NCBI RefSeq assembly: GCF_000505665.1
Contig: NC_023033.1
Location: 310,001 to 374,000 of the forward strand
Origin: Thermosynechococcus sp. NK55a
GTDB lineage: Bacteria; Cyanobacteriota; Cyanobacteriia; Thermosynechococcales; Thermosynechococcaceae
Reading direction: 5' to 3'
Length of the DNA: 64,000 nucleotides
This document shows positions 31,699-40,820 of the stretch, piece after piece. The notes below the pieces were generated by a model. That model saw only the letters and a list, made by a program, of their open reading frames with translations, searched no databases and was not told the DNA's origin. Positions within the stretch are counted from its first letter, which is position 1. Each line of letters begins with the position of its first letter. A program made the position numbers and the translations under genes.

Positions 31699-32613
31699 AT
31701 GGAAACACTGCGGGGCCGTGATTTGCTGAGCATCGCCGACCTCTCACGGGCAGAGGTGGAATATCTGCTGGATTTAGCAGCCCAGATGAAAATCGGCAAG
31801 GTGGCTCCCCAGTGTCCTAAGGTCTTGGGGCTGCTGTTTCAGAAGGCCTCCACCCGTACCCGTGTCAGCTTTACGGTGGCAATGTACCAACTAGGCGGCC
31901 AAGTCATTGACTTGAATCCCCAATCCACACAGGTGGGGCGCGGTGAACCGTTGCCCGATACAGCACGGGTATTGGATCGCTATTTGGATGCGGTGGCGAT
32001 TCGCACCTATGGTCAGGCAGAACTGCAACTTTTTGCCGATTATGCACGGATACCGGTGATTAATGCCCTCACCGATCGCGAGCACCCCTGTCAGATTTTG
32101 GCGGATCTGTTGACGCTGCGGGAATCCTTTGGCACATTGACGGGACTGACCCTCTGCTACATTGGCGATGGCAATAATGTGGCCCATTCACTGCTACTGG
32201 GCTGTGCGCTCTTGGGGGTAAATATTCGTGTGGCTTCACCACCACAGTTTGCGCCTTTGCCCGATATTGTGGCGCAAGCCAAGGCACTGAGTGGCGGGAA
32301 AAGTGAAGTGACTATTCTCACGGATCCACAGGCAGCGGCTCAGGGTGCCCAGGCCCTTTACACCGATGTTTGGGCCAGTATGGGACAGGAGGCGGAAGCG
32401 GGCGATCGCCAACCCATTTTTCAGCCCTACCAAATTAATGATCAACTCCTAGCCCTTGCGGATCCGCGGGCGATCGTTCTCCATTGCCTGCCGGCTCACC
32501 GCGATGAGGAAATTACCGCCAGTGTGCTTGAAGGACCGCAGTCGCGGGTTTGGGAGCAGGCAGAAAATCGCCTCCATGCCCAGAAGGCTCTACTTGCCAG
32601 TCTCTTGGTATAG
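31699..32613 (+). CDS. argF: Ornithine carbamoyltransferase
   Basis: 304 aa from ATG 31699; GGGGAG at 31686 is the likely ribosome site. Makes citrulline from ornithine and carbamoyl phosphate in arginine synthesis. Motifs are STRTRVSF (carbamoyl phosphate), DREHPCQILADLLTLRE and HCLPAHRDEE (ornithine-binding cysteine). An 11-codon ORF (31664-31699) ends by overlapping the start codon (TGATG), which may couple translation. The permease gene follows after 4 nt. Confidence 0.97.
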   Translation: METLRGRDLLSIADLSRAEVEYLLDLAAQMKIGKVAPQCPKVLGLLFQKASTRTRVSFTVAMYQLGGQVIDLNPQSTQVGRGEPLPDTARVLDRYLDAVAIRTYGQAELQLFADYARIPVINALTDREHPCQILADLLTLRESFGTLTGLTLCYIGDGNNVAHSLLLGCALLGVNIRVASPPQFAPLPDIVAQAKALSGGKSEVTILTDPQAAAQGAQALYTDVWASMGQEAEAGDRQPIFQPYQINDQLLALADPRAIVLHCLPAHRDEEITASVLEGPQSRVWEQAENRLHAQKALLASLLV

Positions 32614-32617
32614 GGGA

Positions 32618-33463
32618 ATGATCTACCACCGTTGGCAGAAATTCAGCCTCTCGGATTGGTTATTGCTGGTGGGAGGGGTCATTTGTGGGGCTTTTCTGCT
32701 ATTGGCGATTCTTGCTCCCCTTGGCCAAGCCCTCGGTTGGATTGCCAACCCCCAAGAATTTCTTGACTTTCCGATTCATGCACCCCCCTCGCCGCAGCAC
32801 TGGTTCGGCACCAATCGCCTTGGGTATGATGTGTTTGCGCGCACAATCTTTGGTGCCCAAGCGGCTTTGCAGGTGGTCTTTGTGGCAACGGTTTTGAGCT
32901 TGCTGGTGGGGGTACCCCTCGGACTGCTCAGTGGTTACCAAGGGGGCTGGCTAGATCGCGGGCTACTCTTTTTTATGGATACGCTCTACACGTTACCGGG
33001 GCTATTACTGGCGGTGACGGTGGCCTTTGTGGTTGGCAAGGGGGTGCTCAATGCGGCGATCGCCCTCAGTGTTGCCTACATTCCCCAGTACTATCGGGTA
33101 GTGCGCAACCACACGGTGAGCCTAAAAAACGAGGTTTTTATCGAAGCTGCCCGCGCCCTTGGTGCCTCTACTCCCCGAATTCTGCACCGGTATCTTTTGG
33201 TGAATGTGCTTCCCAGTATTCCGGTGCTCTTTACGCTCAATGCCGCCGATGCCATCCTCACCTTGGCAGGGCTGGGGTTCTTGGGCTTAGGGTTGCCGCC
33301 CCAGGTACCAGAATGGGGGCAAGATCTACGACAGGCCTTGGATGGGTTGTCGGTGGGTGTGTGGTGGACAACCCTCTTTCCGGGGCTGGCCATGACACTG
33401 CTGGTAGTGGGTCTCTCGCTCCTTGGAGAGGGGCTAGGGGAGCGTCTTGATCCGCGAAGTTGA
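32618..33463 (+). CDS. ABC transporter permease, DppC/OppC type
   Basis: 281 aa from ATG 32618 (the frame open to 32456 overlaps argF and is not real). About six membrane helices. HWFGTNRLGYDVFARTIFGAQ is the typical N-terminal signature of dipeptide/oligopeptide/nickel permeases; the cytoplasmic EAA loop reads EAARALGASTPRILHRYLLVN. No companion permease, ATPase or binding protein is adjacent, so the rest of the transporter must be encoded elsewhere. Located 4 nt after argF. Confidence 0.88.
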   Translation: MIYHRWQKFSLSDWLLLVGGVICGAFLLLAILAPLGQALGWIANPQEFLDFPIHAPPSPQHWFGTNRLGYDVFARTIFGAQAALQVVFVATVLSLLVGVPLGLLSGYQGGWLDRGLLFFMDTLYTLPGLLLAVTVAFVVGKGVLNAAIALSVAYIPQYYRVVRNHTVSLKNEVFIEAARALGASTPRILHRYLLVNVLPSIPVLFTLNAADAILTLAGLGFLGLGLPPQVPEWGQDLRQALDGLSVGVWWTTLFPGLAMTLLVVGLSLLGEGLGERLDPRS

Positions 33464-33484
33464 GTTAGCCAGCAGGGCCTAATC

Positions 33485-34051
33485 ATGCCTGATCATGTGT
33501 TGGTGACCGGTCCGACTCGCAGCGGCAAGAGTGAATGGGCAGAAGCCTTGGCTGCCCAAAGCAAACAACCTGTGATTTATATTGCGACGGCGATCGCCTC
33601 CCCAGGGGATAGGGAATGGTTACAGCGGATTGAACAGCACCGTGCCCGCCGCCCCGCTGCGTGGGAATTGCGAGAATGTCCCCTTGAACTGGCTGCCCTA
33701 GTGCGTGACCTGCCGCCTGATCATTGCGCTCTTGTGGACTCCTTGGGAACATGGGTGGCCAATTGCCTAGATCAATCCCAAGATCAATGGCAAGCAACCG
33801 TTGCCGAATTGCTGGCGAGTGTGCAAGCCTGTGCCGCTCAACTCATTTTGGTTGCTGAAGAGGTGGGTTGGGGAGTCGTTCCTGCCTCCGCCAGTGGTCG
33901 CTGTTTTCGAGATCGCCTCGGTGCCCTGTGTCAGCAACTGAGTCCGCTGATGGCGGAAGTGTATCTTGTAACGGCTGGCTTTGCCCTGCCCCTCCACCAA
34001 TGGGGTATCTGCCTCAAGGGTCTTAGGGATAAATTGGACGCGCAAGGATAA
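33485..34051 (+). CDS. cobU: Adenosylcobinamide kinase / guanylyltransferase
   Basis: 188 aa. Phosphorylates adenosylcobinamide and adds GMP in the nucleotide-loop assembly stage of cobalamin synthesis. The P-loop GPTRSGKSEWAE is at the N-terminus, followed by YIATA, the conserved EQHRARRP (guanylylation histidine region), DSLGTWVANCL and AEEVGWGVVP. Together with the cobalamin riboswitch at 46651 it indicates that this cell makes or salvages B12. Its stop is 3 nt from the stop of convergent radA. Confidence 0.92.
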   Translation: MPDHVLVTGPTRSGKSEWAEALAAQSKQPVIYIATAIASPGDREWLQRIEQHRARRPAAWELRECPLELAALVRDLPPDHCALVDSLGTWVANCLDQSQDQWQATVAELLASVQACAAQLILVAEEVGWGVVPASASGRCFRDRLGALCQQLSPLMAEVYLVTAGFALPLHQWGICLKGLRDKLDAQG

Positions 34052-34054
34052 GCC

Positions 34055-35446
34055 TCATGGGGATTCCCCAGGGGCAAGCGGGGCAAGGGCAGCCACAATA
34101 GCATCGCTAACGCGGCGCACCGGATAAATCTCTAGGCCGGCGATGGCACCGGCTTGGCTTTCAGGAATAATGGCACGGCGAAATCCCAACTTCAGCGCCT
34201 CCCGCAGGCGTAATTCCAATTGAGAGACAGCTCGCACCTGTCCCCCTAGACCCACTTCGCCAATGATCACCGTTTGGGGTTGCACCCAGCGATCGCGAAA
34301 ACTGGCCACAACTGCCACTGCTACCCCCAGATCCGCAGCGGGTTCCGCCACATTCAGCCCCCCCGAGGAGGCCACATAGGCGTCTAGCTTTGAGAGGGGC
34401 ACGCCTAGGCGTTTTTCCACCACTGCTAAAATTTGCAGAAAGCGATTGTACTCAATGCCTGTGGCTGTGCGGCGAGGAGAGGGATAACTGGTGGGGCTAA
34501 CTAAACTTTGCAACTCAACCACGAGGGGACGGGTCCCTTCACAGGCAACAATGGTGGCACTGCCGGGGGTTGGCTCGCGATCGCCCAAAAACAGAGCGGA
34601 GGGATTTGTGACCTCGGCTAAGCCCTGCGCCCCCATTTCAAAAACGCCGATTTCTTGACTGGCCCCAAAGCGATTTTTTACACTGCGCACAAGGCGGTGA
34701 CTGGCAAAGCGATCGCCCTCAAAGTAGAGCACTGTATCCACGAGATGTTCTAGTACCTTCGGACCGGCGATCGCCCCCTCCTTGGTTACATGACCAACAA
34801 TAAATAAACTGATCTGCTCCCGCTTGGCTAAGCGCATCAAGGCGGCGGCTCCCTCCCGTACCTGAGACACCGATCCCGGAGCAGCGGTCAGTTGGGGCAA
34901 ATACACTGCTTGGATGCTATCAATAATCGCCAGATGGGGTTGCAGATGGATGAGTTCCTGTAGGATGACGTCTAAATCTGTTTCTGCTAAAAGATACAGG
35001 GAAGGAGGAGCAGCAATACCCAGTCGTTGCGATCGCAACTTTACCTGTTGCGCTGATTCCTCAGCACAGACATAGAGCACCCGCTGCTGTTGCCCTAAGG
35101 TGGCTGCCATCTGTAACAAAAGGGTAGACTTGCCAATTCCCGGTTCTCCCGCCACCAACACCAGAGAGCCAGCAACAATCCCTCCTCCCAAAACCCGATC
35201 CAACTCAGTAAATCCAGAGGCAGAACGGCTCTGGGCCTGTTCGCTAACCTCTCCTAAGGCTTTGGCACTGAGGGCCTGCAGCGTTTTCGATTTTCGGGGT
35301 GCGGTCCAGCGAGCAGCGGTCTCTACCGGCGTAACCACCTGCTCATCAAGGGTATTCCACTGGCCACAACTGGGACAGCAACCAAAGTACTGGAGGTGCT
35401 GAGCACCACACTCGCGGCAAATGTACAGTACTTTAGGCTTGGGCAT
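34055..35446 (-). CDS. radA: DNA repair protein RadA
   Basis: 463 aa RecA-superfamily branch-migration ATPase acting in recombination. An N-terminal C4 zinc finger (CRECGAQ and CPSCGQW), the Walker A GEPGIGKSTLLLQ (about residue 104), a RadA KNRFG motif (RSVKNRFGASQEIGVF) and a C-terminal Lon-protease-like domain (SSGGLNVAEPAADLGVAVAVVASF, VIIGEVGLGGQVR). The FKBP gene lies 8 nt upstream on the same strand. Confidence 0.97.
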   Translation of the reverse strand: MPKPKVLYICRECGAQHLQYFGCCPSCGQWNTLDEQVVTPVETAARWTAPRKSKTLQALSAKALGEVSEQAQSRSASGFTELDRVLGGGIVAGSLVLVAGEPGIGKSTLLLQMAATLGQQQRVLYVCAEESAQQVKLRSQRLGIAAPPSLYLLAETDLDVILQELIHLQPHLAIIDSIQAVYLPQLTAAPGSVSQVREGAAALMRLAKREQISLFIVGHVTKEGAIAGPKVLEHLVDTVLYFEGDRFASHRLVRSVKNRFGASQEIGVFEMGAQGLAEVTNPSALFLGDREPTPGSATIVACEGTRPLVVELQSLVSPTSYPSPRRTATGIEYNRFLQILAVVEKRLGVPLSKLDAYVASSGGLNVAEPAADLGVAVAVVASFRDRWVQPQTVIIGEVGLGGQVRAVSQLELRLREALKLGFRRAIIPESQAGAIAGLEIYPVRRVSDAIVAALAPLAPGESP

Positions 35447-35454
35447 GCCTTGCC

Positions 35455-35943
35455 CTATTGCACCCCCAAAAGTTCCACATCAAAAATCAGCGTGGCATTG
35501 GGGGGAATGACCCCACCCACACCCCGCGCACCATAGCCTAGATTCGGGGGAATAATCAGCCGCCGCTGACCACCCACGTGCATTGAGCCAACCCCTTCAT
35601 CCCAGCCTTTAATGACTTGACCGACACCAATTTGAAATTGGAAGGGCTGACCGCGATCGCGGGAGCTATCAAAAATACGGCCATCAGTGAGCATTCCTGT
35701 GTAGTGCACCGTGACGCGATCGCCCGCTTGAGGCTGTGCCCCTGAGCCGACAACAATATCTTCGTATTGCAAACCTGAAGCGGTAGTCACCACCTTTGAA
35801 TTCCCCATAAGTCCTGCAGCCTCCGCTGACGCTTCCAGCGGCACACCGGCGATCGCCATTGGAGCGGCCACCAACCATACCACTACTAGGACAATACCAC
35901 AGAGGAGCCAGCCGCAGACTCGATGTACCCGTTGTTTTACCAT
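35455..35943 (-). CDS. FKBP-type peptidyl-prolyl isomerase, exported
   Basis: 162 aa with an N-terminal membrane/signal segment (LLCGIVLVVVWLVAAPMAIA), so it acts in the periplasm or thylakoid lumen. The FKBP domain starts near residue 55: TASGLQYEDIVVGSG, VTVHYTGMLTDGRIFDSSRDRGQPFQF, VIKGWDEGVGSMHVGGQRRLIIPPNLGYG and a final LIFDVELL. Aids protein folding by proline isomerisation. It overlaps the upstream phasin-like gene by 7 nt. Confidence 0.93.
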   Translation of the reverse strand: MVKQRVHRVCGWLLCGIVLVVVWLVAAPMAIAGVPLEASAEAAGLMGNSKVVTTASGLQYEDIVVGSGAQPQAGDRVTVHYTGMLTDGRIFDSSRDRGQPFQFQIGVGQVIKGWDEGVGSMHVGGQRRLIIPPNLGYGARGVGGVIPPNATLIFDVELLGVQ

Positions 35944-36257
35944 GAACGATTTTTTAACTCCCTAAGGTCACGTTCTAGGCGATCAATGCGTCCCCGCAGT
36001 TCATCAATTTCTGACTGTTGTGGCACCCCCAAGCCCTCTAAAAACTGGCGCGTTTGTCGTTGCACCGCTGCATCGAGGGAGGCGGCATCTTCTTTGAGGT
36101 GGGTCAGGACTTCATCCACCATTGCCTTGGCTTGATCGGCATTGAGGCGTCCCTCTTTCACCCATTGGTTGCTCACTTGACGTAACTTTTCGGCCACAAG
36201 GGAGGTGGTGCCGACACCAATTAAAAGCAATTGCTGAAGCAGATTTTGCTGGTTCAT
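35937..36257 (-). CDS. Phasin-like coiled-coil protein
   Basis: 106 aa, almost entirely helical: a weakly hydrophobic N-terminus (NLLQQLLLIGVGTTSLVAEKL), a middle helix (ADQAKAMVDEVLTHLKEDA) and a C-terminal coiled coil (IDELRGRIDRLERDLRELKNR). This layout fits the small phasin-superfamily proteins of cyanobacteria. No polymer-granule genes are nearby, so the role is open. It overlaps FKBP downstream. Confidence 0.6.
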   Translation of the reverse strand: MNQQNLLQQLLLIGVGTTSLVAEKLRQVSNQWVKEGRLNADQAKAMVDEVLTHLKEDAASLDAAVQRQTRQFLEGLGVPQQSEIDELRGRIDRLERDLRELKNRSW

Positions 36258-36377
36258 GGGGCACGTTCAAAACGCCTATCTTGTATTGTGCCACTGGTTC
36301 TTGGGGTTGCGGTAAGATGGAAAAGAGGTCAAATTGGATAGATTTTGTATAGATTCGCATCGCCAGCGAGGTGGAGG

Positions 36378-36611
36378 ATGATTGAAAAAATTGCCATGGG
36401 TCTGTGGGCATTTTCAGCCGTCGGCCTGATTGTATTGGTCTTGCTCCACAGTCCGAAGGGGGATGGCCTCGGTGCTATTGGCGGTCAAGCTCAGCTGTTT
36501 ACCAGCACCAAAAGTGCAGAAACCACATTAAACCGTGCCACGTGGACATTGACAGTGTTGTTTATGGCCCTCACGATTGCCCTCAGTGCCGGTTGGCTGC
36601 GCTCGATTTAG
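36378..36611 (+). CDS. secG: Preprotein translocase subunit SecG
   Basis: 77 aa from ATG 36378. Two membrane helices (IAMGLWAFSAVGLIVLVLLH and ATWTLTVLFMALTIALSAGW) joined by the typical loop SPKGDGLGAIGGQAQLFTSTKSAETTLNR. A component of the SecYEG protein-export channel. Followed after 10 nt by a GNAT acetyltransferase gene. Confidence 0.95.
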   Translation: MIEKIAMGLWAFSAVGLIVLVLLHSPKGDGLGAIGGQAQLFTSTKSAETTLNRATWTLTVLFMALTIALSAGWLRSI

Positions 36612-36621
36612 TTGAGGCGAC

Positions 36622-37119
36622 GTGTCTTTCTCCTTTGCGATTCGTCCAGCGACGCCGGAGGATGTTCCCATCCTCTTCCAACTGATTCAAGCCCTTGCCG
36701 CCTATGAAAAACTCAGTCATGCAGTCAGCGGTACAGAGGAGGCGCTGCGGGAGCATTTATTTGGCGATCGCCCCTATGCCGAGGTACTCCTTGCCCATAG
36801 CCCTACAGAAATCATTGGCTACGCTCTCTTTTTTACCACCTATTCCACGTTCCTGACCCGCCCCGGCCTTTGGCTAGAGGATTTGTTTGTCCTCTCTGCC
36901 TATCGGCGCCAAGGGGTAGGCACTGCTTTACTGAAGGCATTGGTACGCCTGGCCAGGGATCGCGACTATGGCCGTATCGAGTGGACCGTCTTGGACTGGA
37001 ATACCCCTGCCATTCAATTCTACGAGCGCCTGGGTGCCACTGTTCTACCTGAGTGGCGTATCTGCCGCCTGAGTGATGATGTCCTCAAGCACTTCGGAAG
37101 TCCTAACGAGCCTGGGTGA
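36622..37119 (+). CDS. GNAT family N-acetyltransferase
   Basis: 165 aa from GTG 36622. The acetyl-CoA-binding loop is RRQGVGTALLKAL (about residue 95), preceded by LEDLFVLSAYR and followed by WTVLDWNTPAIQFYERLGA. The layout resembles spermidine/diamine acetyltransferases, but the substrate cannot be told from the sequence. The last 17 nt overlap the 3' end of the convergent decayed kinase gene. Confidence 0.88.
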   Translation: MSFSFAIRPATPEDVPILFQLIQALAAYEKLSHAVSGTEEALREHLFGDRPYAEVLLAHSPTEIIGYALFFTTYSTFLTRPGLWLEDLFVLSAYRRQGVGTALLKALVRLARDRDYGRIEWTVLDWNTPAIQFYERLGATVLPEWRICRLSDDVLKHFGSPNEPG

Positions 37120-38489
37120 GCGGTCGCCCCAGATAGCGGCCAAGGGTGTAGGCCAACCATTCCAAATCTCTTGAGGTCACGTTAGGGGCCTTTTCGCTGA
37201 GTTCAATGCTTTGGCTGCCGGCACGAATCACCAGTTTGCTCGACAGCTCTTGGCGATTGCCCTCCAGATCGCGGTACGTACGGCAGGGCTGAAATTCAAT
37301 CTGTTCAATCAATTCAAGGGGGAGAATTTTGGGGTCACGCCAGCGGTAACCAAGGATATATTCGTAGCAACGCAAATCCCTACGGGTAACGATCAGCACC
37401 TGCTATCCCAATAGCATGTAAAGAATACCGCCAATGAGGCCTAAACCAACCACAAGGTGACCCGTGGCAAAAACAGCCATCAGCCACATCAGCCAATTGC
37501 CAGAAGCAATTGCTATGCTGTACCAGAACACTAAAAAAACATTCCAAACCACTGCAAAGAAGAATAGATTGCCATCGAATCCAGCAGGGGGAATTTGTAC
37601 CAGCAGTCCTTGGGGGGTTTCCCTCACCCGTAGGCGGGAACCGCAGGGGGGTGTTTTTGTCATGAGCGACGCATCGTTGGGTGACCTGTCCAATTGCTTT
37701 AGGGCTTGGCGAGCAGCGGTAGCAGAGCCAAATCACTCCTCAAGGGCGGGGGCGACCATTTTTTCAAGCCAGCGGATAAAAGGGGGACTCAAGGACACCA
37801 AAGGTTGAAACTGAACCCGCAGTTCTTTTTGGGGCAGCTGATCGGGGGGAGTGCCGGTTGCTAAATAGATGAGTGTCATTCCCAAGGCGTAGAGGTCGCT
37901 AGCGGGTAAGGTTTTACCGCCGAATTGTTCCGGGGGCATATAGCCATAGGTGCCAACCACGGTTTGGGCGCGGCTTGCTGTTGCTGTTTGTACTGCGCCA
38001 AAATCCACAAGATAGACCTTGCCCAGATCATGACCAGAGCGATCGCCCAAGAGAACATTTGTCGGCTTAATGTCGCGGTGAATGACGGGTGGTTGACGGC
38101 TATGGAGATAGATCAAAATATCCAGCAGGCGGTCAGCCAAAAGCCGCAAATCCTCTTCACTAAACACCCGTCCCTCTGCTTGCCATGTGGCGAGGGATTT
38201 TGCCTCAATGTTAGGTTTGGACGAGGGCAAAGCCCTTGAGATCAGGGGTATTGATTTCAAAATAGTCGAGATAGCGGGGAATAGCCGGGTGATCCAAGGT
38301 TTGCAGGACAGCCACCTCCCGTTCAAAGACCTTAAAGTCATCCCATGTCATACCGCCGCCAAAAAGCAGCAGCTGGAGCACCACCTGTTCATAGCGGTAC
38401 CGATCCAACGCCAGATAAGTCCGCCGCCCCAGATGACACCCCAGTTCGCGTAGGAGTTCATAGCGATCGCCGAGAATTTGACCAATCAT
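37103..38489 (-). pseudogene. Ser/Thr protein kinase with membrane C-terminal domain, multiply disrupted
   Basis: Begins at ATG 38489 (MIGQILGDRYELLRELG). The first frame stops at 38211, where AA (plus-strand TT 38211-38212) should be a single A to give VQTYIEAKSL. The kinase core then reads HRDIKPTNVLLG, VYLVDFGAVQ and GTYGYMPPEQ, and hits TGA at 37733-37735 (ALEE, stop, FGSATAARQALKQL; CGA would fit). The same frame continues through a membrane domain (NLFFFAVVWNVFLVFWYS) to TAG at 37403-37405, then QVLIVTRRDLRCYEYILGYRW to the final stop at 37103. The ATP-binding lysine position reads Gln (VVLQLLLFG). Three breaks plus loss of a catalytic residue indicate real decay. Confidence 0.85.
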
Positions 38490-38525
38490 CTCCGCGGCAT
38501 CTTTTTCTTGGTGGTCAACCCTATT

Positions 38526-39176
38526 CTAGCGAGTGAGTTGCTGAAGGATCTCTGGGGCAATTTCTGCGAGCACTTTGAGGGCCTTGAGGCTGCCTTGAAT
38601 CAAGTGTGCCGCCCCAAGGGGGTTGCGGAGCATGGCGGTAGCCAGTGCCCCCGGCCGCAAACTCCCCTGCGAATCATAGGCTTGACTCAGGTCGGGTAGG
38701 TCGCGATCGCCCCCGTCACTGATCACCCGCACCATCACCACCGGTATCCCCGCTAAAGCCCTCAGCAGCGGTACCCCCTCCATATCCACCACCTCCACCC
38801 CCCAGCGAGCCGCAAGGGCTTGTTTTTTCTGAGCCTTAGAAAGGATTTTTGCCGTTGTGATGCCTTTGACCCGTCGCCACGAAGGCTCCAATTTCCCGAA
38901 TAATCTCTGGTCTAAAGAATACATCTGCCCTGCCTCATCCTGACAAGTGGTGTAGACAACCACTTCACCGACGCGATCATTAGGACGTAAGCCGCCACAG
39001 ACCCCCAAGATAAGAACCATAGCAGGGGATTCCCTGAGGGCCTCAATCAATCCTGGTGTAGTCACTGCGGCCGCCCCTGCTCGTATGGGAATCATCACCT
39101 CCTTGGAGGACTTTAGCCCCCGTTGTACGGCTTGATATTCTGCCCCTTGGGGCACAAGGACAAGGCATGGAGTCAT
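38526..39176 (-). CDS. Nucleoside phosphorylase / nucleosidase family protein
   Basis: 216 aa of the PNP/MTAN fold. Features are LILGVCGGLRP (substrate loop), VEVVDMEGVPLLRAL (ribose-binding Glu, about residue 128) and MVRVISDGGDRDLPDL (catalytic Asp region). Family members cleave methylthioadenosine or S-adenosylhomocysteine; a branch (HpnG) removes adenine from adenosylhopane. It lies head to head with a squalene-synthase-like gene, which favours a hopanoid role, though this is inference. Confidence 0.75.
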   Translation of the reverse strand: MTPCLVLVPQGAEYQAVQRGLKSSKEVMIPIRAGAAAVTTPGLIEALRESPAMVLILGVCGGLRPNDRVGEVVVYTTCQDEAGQMYSLDQRLFGKLEPSWRRVKGITTAKILSKAQKKQALAARWGVEVVDMEGVPLLRALAGIPVVMVRVISDGGDRDLPDLSQAYDSQGSLRPGALATAMLRNPLGAAHLIQGSLKALKVLAEIAPEILQQLTR

Positions 39177-39671
39177 TGTTCTCTGATGGGTTTTCTTATG
39201 GGGAGTACTGCTGCTGCCCTGTTAACACCACCCGCCACGCTGGGAGTAGACATTTTCAAGTTCACTAACGGCTTCACTTTTGATAGGCCGATCGCGGGCA
39301 ATTTAGAAACTGACCAATGGAAAGAGTGTCACACTCAAGCGTCCGCTATGGTAGACAGGAGGCATTTTCCGCCAAATCTGATACCGTTGTTAATTGTTGA
39401 AGCTATGTTATTGTTCTGGCAAATTGTGAGCTATCCCCGATTCTCCCTCAGGCAAGCTGGGCAACTGTCACAGGCCACCTAGACAAACAAAAAATGAGTA
39501 TGATAACTATAGACTTTGCTCAATTGTTATTTGTGGAAGTCGTCCCCTGCTGGGTTGCGATCGCGAGGCCTCTTCGGAGAATCGTGAATTGACTGCCCGA
39601 GAGCGTTGGCCCGAGGAACGGTCAAGGATTGACTCAACGATCGATCAATGCGTGTAGGAGTGAACCCCCCT
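39177..39671 (+). other. Intergenic region between phosphorylase and squalene-synthase-like genes
   Basis: About 495 nt shared by two divergent genes, so it should hold both promoters. An open frame (39180-39482) has no family-like content and I do not call it. A plausible -10 element TATGAT lies near 39498, and a TAGGAG ribosome site at 39655 precedes ATG 39672. One HIP1 octamer is present near 39559. Nothing else recognised. Confidence 0.4.
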
Positions 39672-40727
39672 ATGATTCAAATGGTGCTGGAGAACCCAGT
39701 TTCCGTCAAGGATGCTGAGCGCTTTTGCCAAGAGATACTCCCCCAAGTCTCACGCACATTTGCCCTCAGTATTCGTTTCCTCCCCGGAAACTTGGGTCGG
39801 GCGGTTCTTGTGGCCTATCTTATCTGTCGCATTGCCGATACCGTTGAGGATGATCCGGTTGCCAGTATTGCCGCCAAAACAGCCCTATTGGATCACCTCC
39901 TGGAGTGTTTTGACAGCCCCGCCCTGGCCAATAGCTATGGTGAAACGGCACGGGGGGTTCAAGGGGAGCCAGCCCATGTGCAACTGGTGAAACATACGGG
40001 ACTCGTCTTTGCCCTCTACCGTTCTTTACCCCGTACGTCCCAACAGCACGTCCAACGCTGGGTCAGCGAAATGGTGCATGGGATGAAAAAGTTTATTAAC
40101 CTCTATCCCAACGGCATTCGCATTCAGACCCTCGATGAATATAAAGAGTACTGTTACTACGTTGCAGGTACGGTTGGCTATCTCCTGACGGATCTGTGGT
40201 ACGAACACTCCCCCAGTATTGGAGCCGATGAATACCAAGTGCTGCTCAAGCGCTGCGCTGCTTTTGGCGAAGCTCTCCAAACAGTGAACATTCTCAAGGA
40301 TATTGCTTGGGATGCAGAGCACGAAAACTCGATCTATATTCCCAATGAATCCCTAATACTTCAAGGCAGCAGTCATCAGTCCATTCTCAGTGCCGAGCAT
40401 CTTCAGCAAAATCATGCAGCCATTAAAGAATTGATTGCCCTCGCTTGGCACGATCTCGATGAAGCCCAAGCCTACTTGCTATCCGTACCCAAGGCGGCGA
40501 TTCCGATTCGTCTTTTCTGCGTCTTACCGCTGCTTTTTGCCTATGCCACCCTGCGGGAGCTCACCCACTCAACGGCGATGCTCCAACCGGGGGGTGGGGT
40601 TAAAATTAGTCGCGCAGAGGTGAAATCCCTCATGGTTATGGGGCCTTTATCTATTCTCAGTAACCACGGTCTCCGCTGGTTAATTGGCCAAGTGCGGCAG
40701 AAGCCTTTTATCCTTGGCGGCCTCTAG
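39672..40727 (+). CDS. Squalene/phytoene synthase family, probably squalene synthase
   Basis: 351 aa from ATG 39672, with TAGGAG ten bases before it; ATG 39648 is an alternative. Head-to-head prenyl synthase with both aspartate-rich motifs: ICRIADTVEDDP (about residue 57) and NILKDIAWDAEHENSIYIP (about residue 212). YCYYVAGTVGYLLTDLW and VSRTFALSIRFLP also fit. The length and the YVAG(T)VG element are closer to squalene synthase than to CrtB; squalene would feed hopanoids. The phosphorylase facing it supports this. Confidence 0.82.
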   Translation: MIQMVLENPVSVKDAERFCQEILPQVSRTFALSIRFLPGNLGRAVLVAYLICRIADTVEDDPVASIAAKTALLDHLLECFDSPALANSYGETARGVQGEPAHVQLVKHTGLVFALYRSLPRTSQQHVQRWVSEMVHGMKKFINLYPNGIRIQTLDEYKEYCYYVAGTVGYLLTDLWYEHSPSIGADEYQVLLKRCAAFGEALQTVNILKDIAWDAEHENSIYIPNESLILQGSSHQSILSAEHLQQNHAAIKELIALAWHDLDEAQAYLLSVPKAAIPIRLFCVLPLLFAYATLRELTHSTAMLQPGGGVKISRAEVKSLMVMGPLSILSNHGLRWLIGQVRQKPFILGGL

Positions 40728-40820
40728 GGAAGTGTGTCAAAAAAGCCAATACTTAGGAGAGCCAGAATCCGTTACGATAAGGAGAGAGGGTACAATTGTT
40801 GCAAATCTTCATAAATTGAC

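Noticed and set aside
39123-39482. 119-codon ORF between the phosphorylase and squalene-synthase-like genes
   Set aside because: Overlaps the phosphorylase start, no ribosome site or family-like composition; treated as intergenic.
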